A stretch of DNA of 51,002 bases, from assembly GCA_944391395.1 (NCBI GenBank), contig CALXTI010000008.1:1-51002 (forward strand), in the 5' to 3' direction. The notes beneath the pieces were generated by a model that was not told where the DNA came from, did no database searches, and saw only the letters and a list, made by a program, of their open reading frames with translations. The stretch is from an uncultured Alphaproteobacteria bacterium (GTDB lineage Bacteria; Pseudomonadota; Alphaproteobacteria; RF32; CAG-239). Shown piece after piece: positions 28,119 to 35,943 of this stretch (position 1 is the first letter of the stretch; each line of letters opens with the position of its first letter). Both the position numbers and the translations under genes were made by a program.

Positions 28119-28688
28119 CTATGCTTCCAAAAAATCCTGATATCTTTTAAGATGCGTATAAACCATACCGGATATATTGCTTTTTAAGACAGCAATATAA
28201 ACCGTATTCACTTTATCCAAGGCATTGTCCAATTCTTCCGTCGTGTAAATTTTTATAATTTCCAAATTCTTTGACAATGCGCGCATTTTGTCGCTTCCGT
28301 CTTGGCCGGCATCCGCCGCTTCAATCACAAAAGCAACTTTGTCTTTTAATATGTTATCTTTAACTTTCTCAAAACCGGCAACCGCGGCTCCCGCCTTTCG
28401 TGCCAGATTTATTACTTCCAACCCTTTCTTATATAGCAGATTTTCCACCATTTCAAAAAAGTTTTCTTCTATTTTCAAATGGCAATGAATCGATTTAATA
28501 AACAAATTTTTATCCAGCGCCGTTCTCAGCATTTTGCCGGAATTCGTAACATACAGCCCCCGGCCCGGAAGTTTTTTGTTAAAATCCGGCACCAGGCGGC
28601 TGTCTTCGGTTTTGACAAAGCGAAGAAGCCCATCGGCGGGCTTGACCTCGCCGCTTACGATGCATCTTCTCTCTGTTTCTTTTTCCAT
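28119..28688 (-). CDS. YlxR-family RNA-binding protein fused to an L7Ae-like domain
   Basis: 189 residues. The N-terminal YlxR (DUF448) domain at about 5-80 keeps RRCIVSGEVKPADGLLRFV and PGRGLYVTNS. The second half (about 85-180) has an L7Ae/YbxF-like pattern, GLEVINLARKAGAAVAGFEKVKDNI then VAFVIEAADAGQDG. This two-domain form is the usual alphaproteobacterial version; many other bacteria encode the two parts separately in the same place. It lies between nusA and infB, 25 and 21 bp away. A transcription- or ribosome-linked RNA-binding role is inferred from the location. Confidence 0.88.
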   Translation of the reverse strand: MEKETERRCIVSGEVKPADGLLRFVKTEDSRLVPDFNKKLPGRGLYVTNSGKMLRTALDKNLFIKSIHCHLKIEENFFEMVENLLYKKGLEVINLARKAGAAVAGFEKVKDNILKDKVAFVIEAADAGQDGSDKMRALSKNLEIIKIYTTEELDNALDKVNTVYIAVLKSNISGMVYTHLKRYQDFLEA

Positions 28689-28713
28689 TGTCTTTCCTTT
28701 ATGTCAGAAAACC

Positions 28714-30234
28714 TTATTTTTCATCGGCAAACCAGTGCTCGCGAGCTGCCATGATGATACGGTTGGCTTCGACCTCTGTCAAGGTGTCTTCTCCCAAAAC
28801 CTCAATCAATTCATCAGCGGCAAGATCGGCCAAATCATCCAAGGTCTTAACATTGTTTTCAGCCAGTTTGATAATCATATCCTGATCCAAACCTTCAATG
28901 GTCTTGAGCTGTTCGTCAATGCCTAAATCTTTACTCTTTTTGGCAAAATCTTTGTTGCGCTTTTCCACAAATTCTTTGGCGCGACGCTGCAGCTCGGTCG
29001 CCACATCCTCATCAAAGCCTTCAATTTCGGAAAGCTCTTTCAAATCGACAAAGGCAATTTCATCAATCGTGGAAAAACCTTCGGCAATCAAAAGATGAGC
29101 AATCATCTCATCAACATCCAAAGCTTCCATAAAGCGCTGCGAACGAACCTTGTTTTCATTGGCGCGGCGTTCCTGCTCCTGCTCTTCGGTCAAAACGTCA
29201 ATATCGGCGCCCAAAAGCTGGGAAGCCAGTTTGACATTCTGGCCGCGGCGGCCGATGGCAATGGAAAATTGTTCTTGCGGGACAACCGCTTCCATGCGGC
29301 CGTTTTCCTCATCAATCACCACCTTGGTCACTTCAGCCGGCGCCAAAGCCGCCACCAAATATTGCGCCTTGTCTTCCGAATACGGTACAATATCAATTTT
29401 TTCGCCCTGAAGCTCGGTTACCACCGCTTGCACGCGAATACCGCGCAAACCGACGCAGGCTCCGACCGGATCTATCGTCATATCGTTGGCCTTGACCGCA
29501 ATTTTGGCTTTGGAACCCGGATCACGCGCCACACCCATGATTTGGACAATACCGTCATAAATTTCCGGAACTTCGGAAGTAAACAATTTGGCCATAAATT
29601 CCGGACAGGTACGCGATAAGAAAATCTGCGGACCGCGGTTTTCACGGCGGACATCAAGCACATAAGCGCGCACACGGTCGCCGTTTTTGAATTTTTCCCT
29701 CGGAATAATCTCGTCACGGCGCAAAATGGCTTCGGTTTTGCCGATATCCAAAACAACGTTGCCGAATTCAATCCGTTTGACCGTGCCGTTGACAATCGTG
29801 CCGATTTTTTCTTTGTATTCTTCATATTGGCGGTTGCGCTCGGCATCGCGAACTTTTTGCACAATAACCTGTTTGGCGGTTTGTGCGGCAATACGCCCAA
29901 AATCAATCGGCGGCAGCGGGTCAATAATGAACTCGCCGACCTTGATGGCCTTGTTGTAGGCCTTGGCATCACTTAAACGAATCTGCGCCGCCTCGTTTTC
30001 CACTTCGGCATCGTCGGCCACCACTTCGCGGTAGCGCGCCAGAGAAATCGCACCGGTTTTGCGGTCAATTTTGGCGCGGATATCGTGCTCAAAACCGTAA
30101 CGCGAACGTCCGGCTTTTTGAATAGCGACTTCCATGGCGGTAAAAACATCTTCTTTATCAATGTTTTTTTCACGTGCAACCGTATCTGCGACTAAAACGA
30201 TTTCCGGTCTGGGCATATTTTCTGTATTTTCCAT
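28714..30234 (-). CDS. nusA: Transcription termination/antitermination factor NusA
   Basis: 506 residues. N-terminal RNA polymerase-binding domain (1-130), S1 domain (about 135-200, VNGTVKRIEFGNVVLDIGKTEAILRRDE), KH1 and KH2 (about 225-350) with DPVGACVGLRGIRVQAVVTEL and AIGRRGQNVKLASQL, then acidic helix-hairpin-helix repeats toward the C-terminus (IEGFDEDVATELQRRAKEF, IEGLDQDMIIKLAENNV). NusA slows elongation, aids hairpin formation at terminators and acts in antitermination. Known to regulate its own operon in E. coli. It begins 23 bp after rimP. Confidence 0.97.
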   Translation of the reverse strand: MENTENMPRPEIVLVADTVAREKNIDKEDVFTAMEVAIQKAGRSRYGFEHDIRAKIDRKTGAISLARYREVVADDAEVENEAAQIRLSDAKAYNKAIKVGEFIIDPLPPIDFGRIAAQTAKQVIVQKVRDAERNRQYEEYKEKIGTIVNGTVKRIEFGNVVLDIGKTEAILRRDEIIPREKFKNGDRVRAYVLDVRRENRGPQIFLSRTCPEFMAKLFTSEVPEIYDGIVQIMGVARDPGSKAKIAVKANDMTIDPVGACVGLRGIRVQAVVTELQGEKIDIVPYSEDKAQYLVAALAPAEVTKVVIDEENGRMEAVVPQEQFSIAIGRRGQNVKLASQLLGADIDVLTEEQEQERRANENKVRSQRFMEALDVDEMIAHLLIAEGFSTIDEIAFVDLKELSEIEGFDEDVATELQRRAKEFVEKRNKDFAKKSKDLGIDEQLKTIEGLDQDMIIKLAENNVKTLDDLADLAADELIEVLGEDTLTEVEANRIIMAAREHWFADEK

Positions 30235-30257
30235 TATGTTCCTCTTAAATCTTAAAG

Positions 30258-30761
30258 TTAAAGATTAATATTTTCCTGTTCCGCCTCGTATTTAGCCCAA
30301 AGCTCATCGGTGATGACGATTTTGGCTTTGGCAATATTATCAAAGGCAACAACATATTCTTGGTCGTCCATATTCATATGAACATGATTATTCTCATCAA
30401 CGCCGGTGATAACGCCTTTGATGCGTTTGCGGCCGTTGACTTCAGTTTCGGTTTCGACTTTTGCCGTATAGCCGGCAAAACGCTTAAAATGTTCCGGTTT
30501 GGTCAGCGGCCGGTCGAGCCCGGGCGAGCTGACTTCCAGCGAATATTTATCCTTAATCGGATCTTTTTCATCCAAAACCGCCGACAAAGCGCGGCTGACC
30601 TTGGCGCAATCGTCCACATTGATTTCGCGGCCGCCGTCGGTTGTGTCTATCATAACCTGCAGGGTCGGATTTGCCTGGCCGATGGTCAGAATCCGCACGG
30701 TTTCATAACCGAGGTCGGAAATAACCGGTTCGAGCATGTCTTGCAAAGGATGTTTTTTCAT
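30258..30761 (-). CDS. rimP: Ribosome maturation factor RimP
   Basis: 167 residues from MKKHPLQDMLEP at 30761. An in-frame extension to 30812 exists but it would translate through a terminator-like hairpin at 30785-30809, so the shorter start is preferred. Conserved features include LEPVISDLGYETVRILTIG, IDTTDGGREINVDDCAKVSRALSAVLDE and the SLEVSSPGLDRPLTKPEHFKRFAG box. RimP helps assemble the 30S subunit. It is the first gene of the rimP-nusA-ylxR-infB-rbfA operon. Confidence 0.94.
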   Translation of the reverse strand: MKKHPLQDMLEPVISDLGYETVRILTIGQANPTLQVMIDTTDGGREINVDDCAKVSRALSAVLDEKDPIKDKYSLEVSSPGLDRPLTKPEHFKRFAGYTAKVETETEVNGRKRIKGVITGVDENNHVHMNMDDQEYVVAFDNIAKAKIVITDELWAKYEAEQENINL

Positions 30762-30777
30762 TTTCTTCACTTTTCTT

Positions 30778-30809
30778 AAAAAAAGAAGCGGGGCTTTTGA
30801 CCCCACTTC
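30778..30809 (-). terminator. Terminator-like hairpin just upstream of rimP, possible attenuator
   Basis: Read on the minus strand, GAAGTGGGG and CCCCGCTTC form a nine-pair stem with one G-U pair and a 7-nt loop, followed at once by seven T. It ends 16 bp before the rimP start. The nearest minus-strand gene upstream is comEC, about 0.9 kb away beyond a plus-strand gene. The hairpin is therefore well placed to end readthrough or to attenuate the rimP-nusA operon itself. Confidence 0.7.
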
Positions 30810-30952
30810 CAAAAATATTCATGAAAGATGTCAATACATTTAACATAAAAAAACAATAAATCAAGTGTTTTTTTAAGGATATATACAATTCTTGCAATTT
30901 TATGCGTTGTCATCAATACCTTTTTGCCAAAAGAAACGTGTTTAAAAAAAAC

Positions 30953-31023
30953 ACAACCCGGGATAAAGAAAAGATTGGTCGGAGAATCTTTAAAGTTGCA
31001 AAAAAAAAAAAACGGTTTAGAAT
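30953..31023 (+). repeat. 71-bp dispersed promoter cassette, copy 1
   Basis: Copy 2 is at 50877-50947; the two differ at only two bases (30959 C/A and 31020 G/T) and flanks are unrelated. Inside: a 7-bp dyad AAAGATT/AATCTTT (30970-30976, 30985-30991, 8-nt gap); -35 TTGCAA at 30996-31001; a 13-base A tract at 31000-31012; -10 TAGAAT at 31018-31023, with a 16-nt spacer. The cassette sits right upstream of the pilin-like gene. The dyad placed 4 bp ahead of the -35 is a plausible operator or activator site. Confidence 0.88.
30996..31023 (+). promoter_or_regulatory. Promoter of the pilin-like gene with poly-A spacer
   Basis: TTGCAA, 16-nt spacer, TAGAAT. Eleven of the 16 spacer bases belong to a run of 13 A. 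Predicted start near 31030 gives a 35-nt leader to the ATG at 31065. A gain of one A would bring the spacer to the 17-nt optimum. Confidence 0.65.
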
Positions 31024-31064
31024 ATCGGGAAAATAGGTGTTTTTTGCAATTTTGGGAGAAAATA

Positions 31065-31703
31065 ATGCGGGAAAATGGTAGAAGTATGGTCGAAATGCTT
31101 GGTGTATTAGCAATCATAGGAGTATTAAGCATCGGGGCGATGTCGGGTTATGCCAAGGCAATGTTTAAATATAAACTCAACCGGCAGACCGAGCAAATCG
31201 GCAGTATCTTAGACTATATTACATTATATAATGACAAATTACAAAGCGTAACGCCCACTCTCGGCACAAGTATCGGGGTATTGCTTAAAAAGCTGGGCGC
31301 CATTCCGCAGGAAATGATAAAAGATCCAAATGTTTCTTACTTTTATGACGTTTTTGACAATAAAGTTACCATATATTACAACAAAGAAGACACTCCCTTA
31401 AAATCTCAATATAACGGTCTTCGAGTGGATATTGCCAAAGATGCCTGGGATGTTTGTCTCAACTTGTTTCAAATGGCAAAACTTCGCAGCAACACGCTTT
31501 GGATTACTCAATTCAGCAAAGACAGCGATGATGGAACAAAACAGGGAAACAGGGTTTACGGTGATGCTTATTGCTCGGCAAGCGCAACCTACTGTCTGAA
31601 AAATTTGACTTTGGAACAAATGCACGACCTCTGTTCATATTGCTCGGACAGTACCGGCATTTGCACTTTTGTATTTCTATGGAATTTTAAATTCGGCGAA
31701 TAA
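31065..31703 (+). CDS. Type IV pilin-like protein
   Basis: 212 residues from ATG 31065 with GGGAGAA seven bases upstream. The short leader MRENG is followed by RSMVEMLGVLAIIGVLSIGAM, a class-III-signal/type IV prepilin N-terminus: a Gly cleavage site, Glu at +5 and a 20-residue hydrophobic alpha-helix. Position +1 is Arg instead of the usual Phe or Met. The long helix continues (GYAKAMFKYKLNRQTEQIGSIL), then a soluble head of about 150 residues. The last 40 residues hold five or six cysteines (YCSASATYCLKN.., LCSYCSDSTGIC), suggesting a disulfide-bonded tip. Pilus, pseudopilus (type II secretion) or DNA-uptake roles are possible. comEC lies 10 bp away on the other strand, but no assembly ATPase or prepilin peptidase is in the window. 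Confidence 0.82.
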   Translation: MRENGRSMVEMLGVLAIIGVLSIGAMSGYAKAMFKYKLNRQTEQIGSILDYITLYNDKLQSVTPTLGTSIGVLLKKLGAIPQEMIKDPNVSYFYDVFDNKVTIYYNKEDTPLKSQYNGLRVDIAKDAWDVCLNLFQMAKLRSNTLWITQFSKDSDDGTKQGNRVYGDAYCSASATYCLKNLTLEQMHDLCSYCSDSTGICTFVFLWNFKFGE

Positions 31704-31713
31704 CCAATTCCGC

Positions 31714-33732
31714 TTAATTCCAAGGTCTGTGACCCACGTTTTCACGCACGGTTTTTATCCTTACTTTGCCGCCGCGGATAAACACCGCACCGCCGCCGTC
31801 TTTTTGAGTGTCGCGTTGACTCCCGTTGATACGGACTTCACCCGTTTTGTTCCAGCGCACAACATCTTTATAAACACATTCTTCTTGGCTGCATTGCAGC
31901 GCCAGCCAGTTTAAATCCGTCTTTTCACCGGTGTAAATTTTCTTTAAATCCTTGGCTTCGGCTTTGTCAATCGGCAAGCTGACGGTCTTTTCAAGCCAGA
32001 TATTCTTAATCCAACGGTTGCCGCGGCCGGGCATCACCACCATATCACCGGCGTTGTCCTGCACGGCAATCGCTTTGCCGGTCGCATCATACAGCATGTC
32101 CGGCTTTTGCGCCGTGAAAATACTCAAAACGCCGATGACAAGCGGGAATATTCCCCAACGTCGCCATTTTTCCTGCCAGATACATATCCACAAACCACCG
32201 ACAACCATCAGCAGCAACCCCCAAAACGGCATCGACAACACATGATATCCGGCGTTGGGCAAACCCGCCACATACGCGGTGATGTCGTTGACAAGCCCAA
32301 TACCCAGGCCGACAATTTTGAGTGGCAAGACATCCAACCCCAACGGCATCAAAAACAATGCCGCCAGCACAAACGGCATAATAACAAAGCCGATGACCGG
32401 ACCTGCCAGCAGATTGGCCAAAGTCGTATATACGGCAATCTGGTTGAAATGATAAATCGAAAACGGCAGCGTGGCCAAACTCGCCATTAAATCCGACAGC
32501 ATCAAGCCGACGAAATACGCCGTTACAATCTTAAAAAATCCCTTGCCGGCAAAAAAGCGATGAATGGAGGCGGCGTATCTTTCATAAAATGCAATCAAAA
32601 CCACCACAGCCGCAAACGACATCTGGAAACTGGCACTGATGAGCGCTTGCGGCGAAATAAGCAAAACCACCAACGCGGCAAAACTGACCATACGCATGGA
32701 AATCGCCTGTCTGCTGCACATCACACCGATTAACACCACCAATGTGGTGATAAACGCCCGCTGCGCCGGTATCTCAGCACCGGAAATCAGCAGATAAACA
32801 AAACTCATGACAATGGCAAAAGCCGCGGCTGTTTTTTTGGAATCGCAGCGCAGCGTCCAATATGGCACCAAAGCAATCAGCAACCGCACAAAGAAAAACG
32901 CCATGGCCGCCACCATGCTCATGTGCAAGCCGGAGATGGAAATAAAATGCGCCAAACCCGAATCGCGATAATTTTCGGTTATTTCTTCCGAAATTCCGTC
33001 ACGGTCGCCGGCGACAACGGCGGCGGTCATTCCGGCTTCGTCAGGCGGCAAAATACGATTGATGCGCGCCACAATTTTACCGCGTACATAATTGACAGCA
33101 TAGGCTATTTTATCTTTCAAGGACGGCTTCCGTTCACAATCAACGGTAAAAACGCCGCTGTTGGCATAACCCACGGCGCTGATATTTTCAAAAAAAGCTT
33201 TACGGTCAAATTGATAACCGTTCGGCAGCGCCGGCATGGAAGGCGGCATCAGCGTCGCGACCATTTCCACGCATTGTCCTTCTTTCACGGAACTCTTTTT
33301 AGACATTAGCGTTACCCGAAAAAGCCCTTTACGCGGATTGTCAAAATCCGCCGCATCGGTTAAAAGCAGGCGCACTTTTCCTTTGGCGTTTTTATCAACT
33401 TCCAAAACCCGACCTTTGAGATAAGTTATTTCGTTTTCTGTCGGTGCTTGGCGCTGCTTTACATGATACAATGTTTGCAGTTGAATGTCGCTGAAACCAA
33501 AAATCGCCGTCAACAACGCCGTCAACACAAGCATCCGCGCCGGAAGATAACGCCAGCGATATAACAAATAAAGCAGAATTTCCACGGCAATGACCGTCAG
33601 CCACGGCGATGGTTCGCGTTTTAAGCCAAAATACAATCCGATGCCGGCACCGAACAAAACGGACAGCCAAATAACCCAGCGTTCACGCTCGGCCAAAAAA
33701 CTTTCCTTCACATATTCAACAAAGCGTCTCAT
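31714..33732 (-). CDS. comEC: ComEC/Rec2-family DNA uptake channel
   Basis: 672 residues. Two or three N-terminal TM segments, an OB-like soluble domain (about 95-200) and a competence domain with at least seven TM segments. The family motif region GDRDGISEEITENYRDSGLAHFISISGLHMSMVAAMAFFF at about 230-270 and SGAEIPAQRAFI are clear. The C-terminal part is short, with a degenerate beta-lactamase-like tail that lacks the HxHxDH zinc motif; many alphaproteobacterial members look alike. ComEC carries single-stranded DNA through the inner membrane in natural transformation. AAGGTG precedes the ATG. Whether the strain is competent cannot be told from one gene, but a pilin-like gene is next to it. 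Confidence 0.88.
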   Translation of the reverse strand: MRRFVEYVKESFLAERERWVIWLSVLFGAGIGLYFGLKREPSPWLTVIAVEILLYLLYRWRYLPARMLVLTALLTAIFGFSDIQLQTLYHVKQRQAPTENEITYLKGRVLEVDKNAKGKVRLLLTDAADFDNPRKGLFRVTLMSKKSSVKEGQCVEMVATLMPPSMPALPNGYQFDRKAFFENISAVGYANSGVFTVDCERKPSLKDKIAYAVNYVRGKIVARINRILPPDEAGMTAAVVAGDRDGISEEITENYRDSGLAHFISISGLHMSMVAAMAFFFVRLLIALVPYWTLRCDSKKTAAAFAIVMSFVYLLISGAEIPAQRAFITTLVVLIGVMCSRQAISMRMVSFAALVVLLISPQALISASFQMSFAAVVVLIAFYERYAASIHRFFAGKGFFKIVTAYFVGLMLSDLMASLATLPFSIYHFNQIAVYTTLANLLAGPVIGFVIMPFVLAALFLMPLGLDVLPLKIVGLGIGLVNDITAYVAGLPNAGYHVLSMPFWGLLLMVVGGLWICIWQEKWRRWGIFPLVIGVLSIFTAQKPDMLYDATGKAIAVQDNAGDMVVMPGRGNRWIKNIWLEKTVSLPIDKAEAKDLKKIYTGEKTDLNWLALQCSQEECVYKDVVRWNKTGEVRINGSQRDTQKDGGGAVFIRGGKVRIKTVRENVGHRPWN

Positions 33733-33780
33733 AACACCTTATTTAACATTGTCGATTTTGAAATACAAACAAAAACGCAA

Positions 33781-34932
33781 TTATTTTTTCTCGGCGATGA
33801 GTTTTAAGATAACGTCGGCAGCGTTGGCACTCGGACTTTGCTCGCCAAGCCCCAAGATTTCCTTAACCTTGGCAAAACCCTCCATTTGCCGTTCATAAAG
33901 CATGTCTTTTTTTAGGAATTCCTCGGTATAATGCATTAACCGGTCAACATTGCAGGTTTCTTGCAAAAGTTCCGGCACGATTTCACGCCCTAATAAAATA
34001 TTGCTCAAATTAACAAATTGAATGTGCAAAAAATGTTTGGCAAACCATGCCGTCAAAGGAGCCACCTTATAAGCAATCACGTGCGGGACATCGACCATCG
34101 CCAGTTCCAAAGCTACCGTTCCGGACGCCGCCACCGCCAAATCCGCGGCAACAAACGCATCGTGCCTGTCGCTCTCACTGTTGACGACAATAATCGGCAG
34201 GCCGCTTTCTTCCACAATCTTGCGAACCTTGTCTTCCACCGTGTGTACGGTCGGAATCACAAAACAAAATTCCGGATGTTTTTGCTTAAAAAGTTTAACA
34301 AAATCAAGAAAGACCGGCAGCAACCGCGACACTTCCGTCTTGCGCGAACCGGGCAACACCGCCATGATTTTGTTGTCATCTTCAATGTTGTAGCGGCGGC
34401 GAAAATCTTCACCCTTGCCCCATATGACGCTGCTTTCAATCACCGGATGACCGACAAAAGTCGTATCCAGATGATAAGGCGTAAAATATTTCGGTTCATA
34501 CGGAAACAACGTCAACAAATGATCAATGTATTTATACATTGTTCTGGCGCGTTTTTTCTTCCAAGCCCAGACTTGCGGCGCCACATAATGCACCTGCGGA
34601 ATGCCCAGATGTTTTTTTCTTAAGGCTTTGTGTATCCTGGCCGAAAAACTCCAACTGTCAATAGTAACCACAATATCCGGTTTTTGTTTTTCAATGTCGG
34701 CAACCGTTTGTTTAATTCGTTTCAAAATCAGCGGAATGCTCGGAACGACTTCGGCCAACCCCATAACCGCCAAATCCGCTATATCAAAGAGCGATTTCAA
34801 ACCTTCGTTTTCCATGCTTTCGCCACCGATACCGCAAAACTCGACACCAGGACATTTATCAACCAACGCCCGCATCAATCTTGAACCAAGCAAATCACCG
34901 GAAGGCTCGCCGGCAATCAAATAAATTTTCAT
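33781..34932 (-). CDS. lpxB: Lipid-A-disaccharide synthase
   Basis: 383 residues of the GT19 family. Conserved segments: IAGEPSGDLLGSRLMRAL at the N-terminus, FCGIGGESMENEGL, TIDSWSFSARIHKALRK, HYVAPQVWAWKKKRARTMYKYIDHLLTLFPYEPKYF, FVGHPVIES, LPGSRKTEVSRLLPVF and AASGTVALELAMVDVPHVIAYK. It joins UDP-2,3-diacylglucosamine and lipid X to make the lipid A disaccharide at the inner membrane. It overlaps lpxI by 4 bp, so the two steps are translationally coupled. Confidence 0.96.
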   Translation of the reverse strand: MKIYLIAGEPSGDLLGSRLMRALVDKCPGVEFCGIGGESMENEGLKSLFDIADLAVMGLAEVVPSIPLILKRIKQTVADIEKQKPDIVVTIDSWSFSARIHKALRKKHLGIPQVHYVAPQVWAWKKKRARTMYKYIDHLLTLFPYEPKYFTPYHLDTTFVGHPVIESSVIWGKGEDFRRRYNIEDDNKIMAVLPGSRKTEVSRLLPVFLDFVKLFKQKHPEFCFVIPTVHTVEDKVRKIVEESGLPIIVVNSESDRHDAFVAADLAVAASGTVALELAMVDVPHVIAYKVAPLTAWFAKHFLHIQFVNLSNILLGREIVPELLQETCNVDRLMHYTEEFLKKDMLYERQMEGFAKVKEILGLGEQSPSANAADVILKLIAEKK

Positions 34933-35771
34933 TGAATAACTTCTCCCGGGTTAATCCCTGTTACAAACATTTTATATTTATCGGCCAGTTTAATCACTTC
35001 TTGTTCATCCACAATCAAAGTGTTTCCGGCGTGGACGGCGATGCCGCGCAGCCCGCTTTTGTGGGCATTTTCAATCGTTTTGATGCCGATGGTCGGGAGA
35101 TCTATGCGCATGTCCTGATTGGGCTTGCGGAGCTTGACAAGCACACCGCCGACGCCTTTGCGTTTATATCCGCCGCAACGTTTAATCAGCTCGTCAGTGC
35201 CTTCTATGCCTTCAACGCCCAGCACCAAGCCCTGTTGCACCACCACCGACTGTCCGACATCCAACTCTCCCAAACAAAGCGCCACTTCCGTTCCGCGCAC
35301 AATATCGGCCAGAGCCTGTTTGTCCGGTTTGGCTTTGGTCAAACAGCCTTCTTTGACCAGCAACTGCGGCATAACCTCATGAATGCCGATAACTTTCATG
35401 TCTTCGGCTTCGATTTCTTTAACCAAAGCGCGCAAAATGCCGTCATCGCCCAGCGCTTTCAAACCGATTTTGGCAAAAAAAGCCGTCGTGCGCAAATCCG
35501 GCACCAAATCAGACAATGTCGGGCGGTGAATCGTGCCAATCATAACCACATCCCTGACGCCCTCCTCGCAAAAACGCTTAAAACCGGTGCCAGCCTGACC
35601 AATTCTTATCCATTGATGGGGAATCGACGCGTCAAACAATGCCCTATCGGCGTTGCCGTCGATTGCCAGCACAAAATACGGACGTTTGTTTTCTTTGCAA
35701 TGATTGATTAAAAGTTGCGGGATAACGCCCCCGCCGGCAATAATACCTAATTTTCGTTGGCCGTCGCTCAT
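34929..35771 (-). CDS. lpxI: UDP-2,3-diacylglucosamine pyrophosphatase LpxI
   Basis: 280 residues of the DUF1009/LpxI family, found in Alphaproteobacteria where LpxH is missing. Signatures: LGIIAGGGVIPQLLINHC, the central IGTIHRPTLSDLVPD, and the C-terminal catalytic half with QGLVLGVEGIEGTDELIKRCGG, LVKLRKPNQDMRIDLPTIGIKTIENA and GLRGIAVHAGNTLI. It hydrolyses UDP-diacylglucosamine to lipid X, the step before LpxB. The order lpxI-lpxB with a 4-bp overlap is common in the class. lpxA, lpxD and fabZ are not adjacent here. Confidence 0.94.
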   Translation of the reverse strand: MSDGQRKLGIIAGGGVIPQLLINHCKENKRPYFVLAIDGNADRALFDASIPHQWIRIGQAGTGFKRFCEEGVRDVVMIGTIHRPTLSDLVPDLRTTAFFAKIGLKALGDDGILRALVKEIEAEDMKVIGIHEVMPQLLVKEGCLTKAKPDKQALADIVRGTEVALCLGELDVGQSVVVQQGLVLGVEGIEGTDELIKRCGGYKRKGVGGVLVKLRKPNQDMRIDLPTIGIKTIENAHKSGLRGIAVHAGNTLIVDEQEVIKLADKYKMFVTGINPGEVIQ

Positions 35772-35885
35772 AATTTTTGTTTCTCTTTGTTAATAACCTC
35801 TGCAAACTAGCATAGAAAATATTTTTTTTCAAGTCTATGTTTTATTCGGTTGTAAAACTATGTTGAACTTTTTACATAAAAACAG

Positions 35886-35914
35886 TTGACAATAATATAT
35901 TTTTTGGCTATTTT
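35886..35914 (+). promoter_or_regulatory. Promoter of the orphan gene at 35944
   Basis: Consensus TTGACA at 35886-35891, 17-nt spacer, TATTTT at 35909-35914. The start would be near 35921, giving a 23-nt AT-only leader. Confidence 0.55.
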
Positions 35915-35943
35915 TTGGATATGAATTAAATTTTGATTAAATT

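Larger units (their letters stand above)
30762..31064. other. Divergent intergenic region between rimP and the pilin-like gene
   Basis: 303 bp. From left to right it holds the terminator-like hairpin facing rimP (30778-30809), an AT-rich stretch where rimP promoters must lie but where no convincing -35/-10 pair could be fixed, and the 71-bp promoter cassette (30953-31023) facing the pilin-like gene. The pilin leader (31030-31064) is short and carries GGGAGAA. The apparent open frame from 30924 into the pilin runs through the cassette and is not coding. Confidence 0.7.

Noticed and set aside
30762-30812. Longer start for rimP
   Set aside because: It would begin at a TTG inside the terminator-like hairpin and add residues not typical of RimP.
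30924-31064. N-terminal extension of the pilin-like ORF
   Set aside because: The open frame runs through the conserved promoter cassette and its poly-A tract. The ATG at 31065 has a ribosome site and gives a proper prepilin leader.
34881-35711. 276-residue plus-strand ORF opposite lpxI
   Set aside because: Shadow of a conserved gene; the composition rich in Phe, His, Gln and Asn is not protein-like and no start signal is present.
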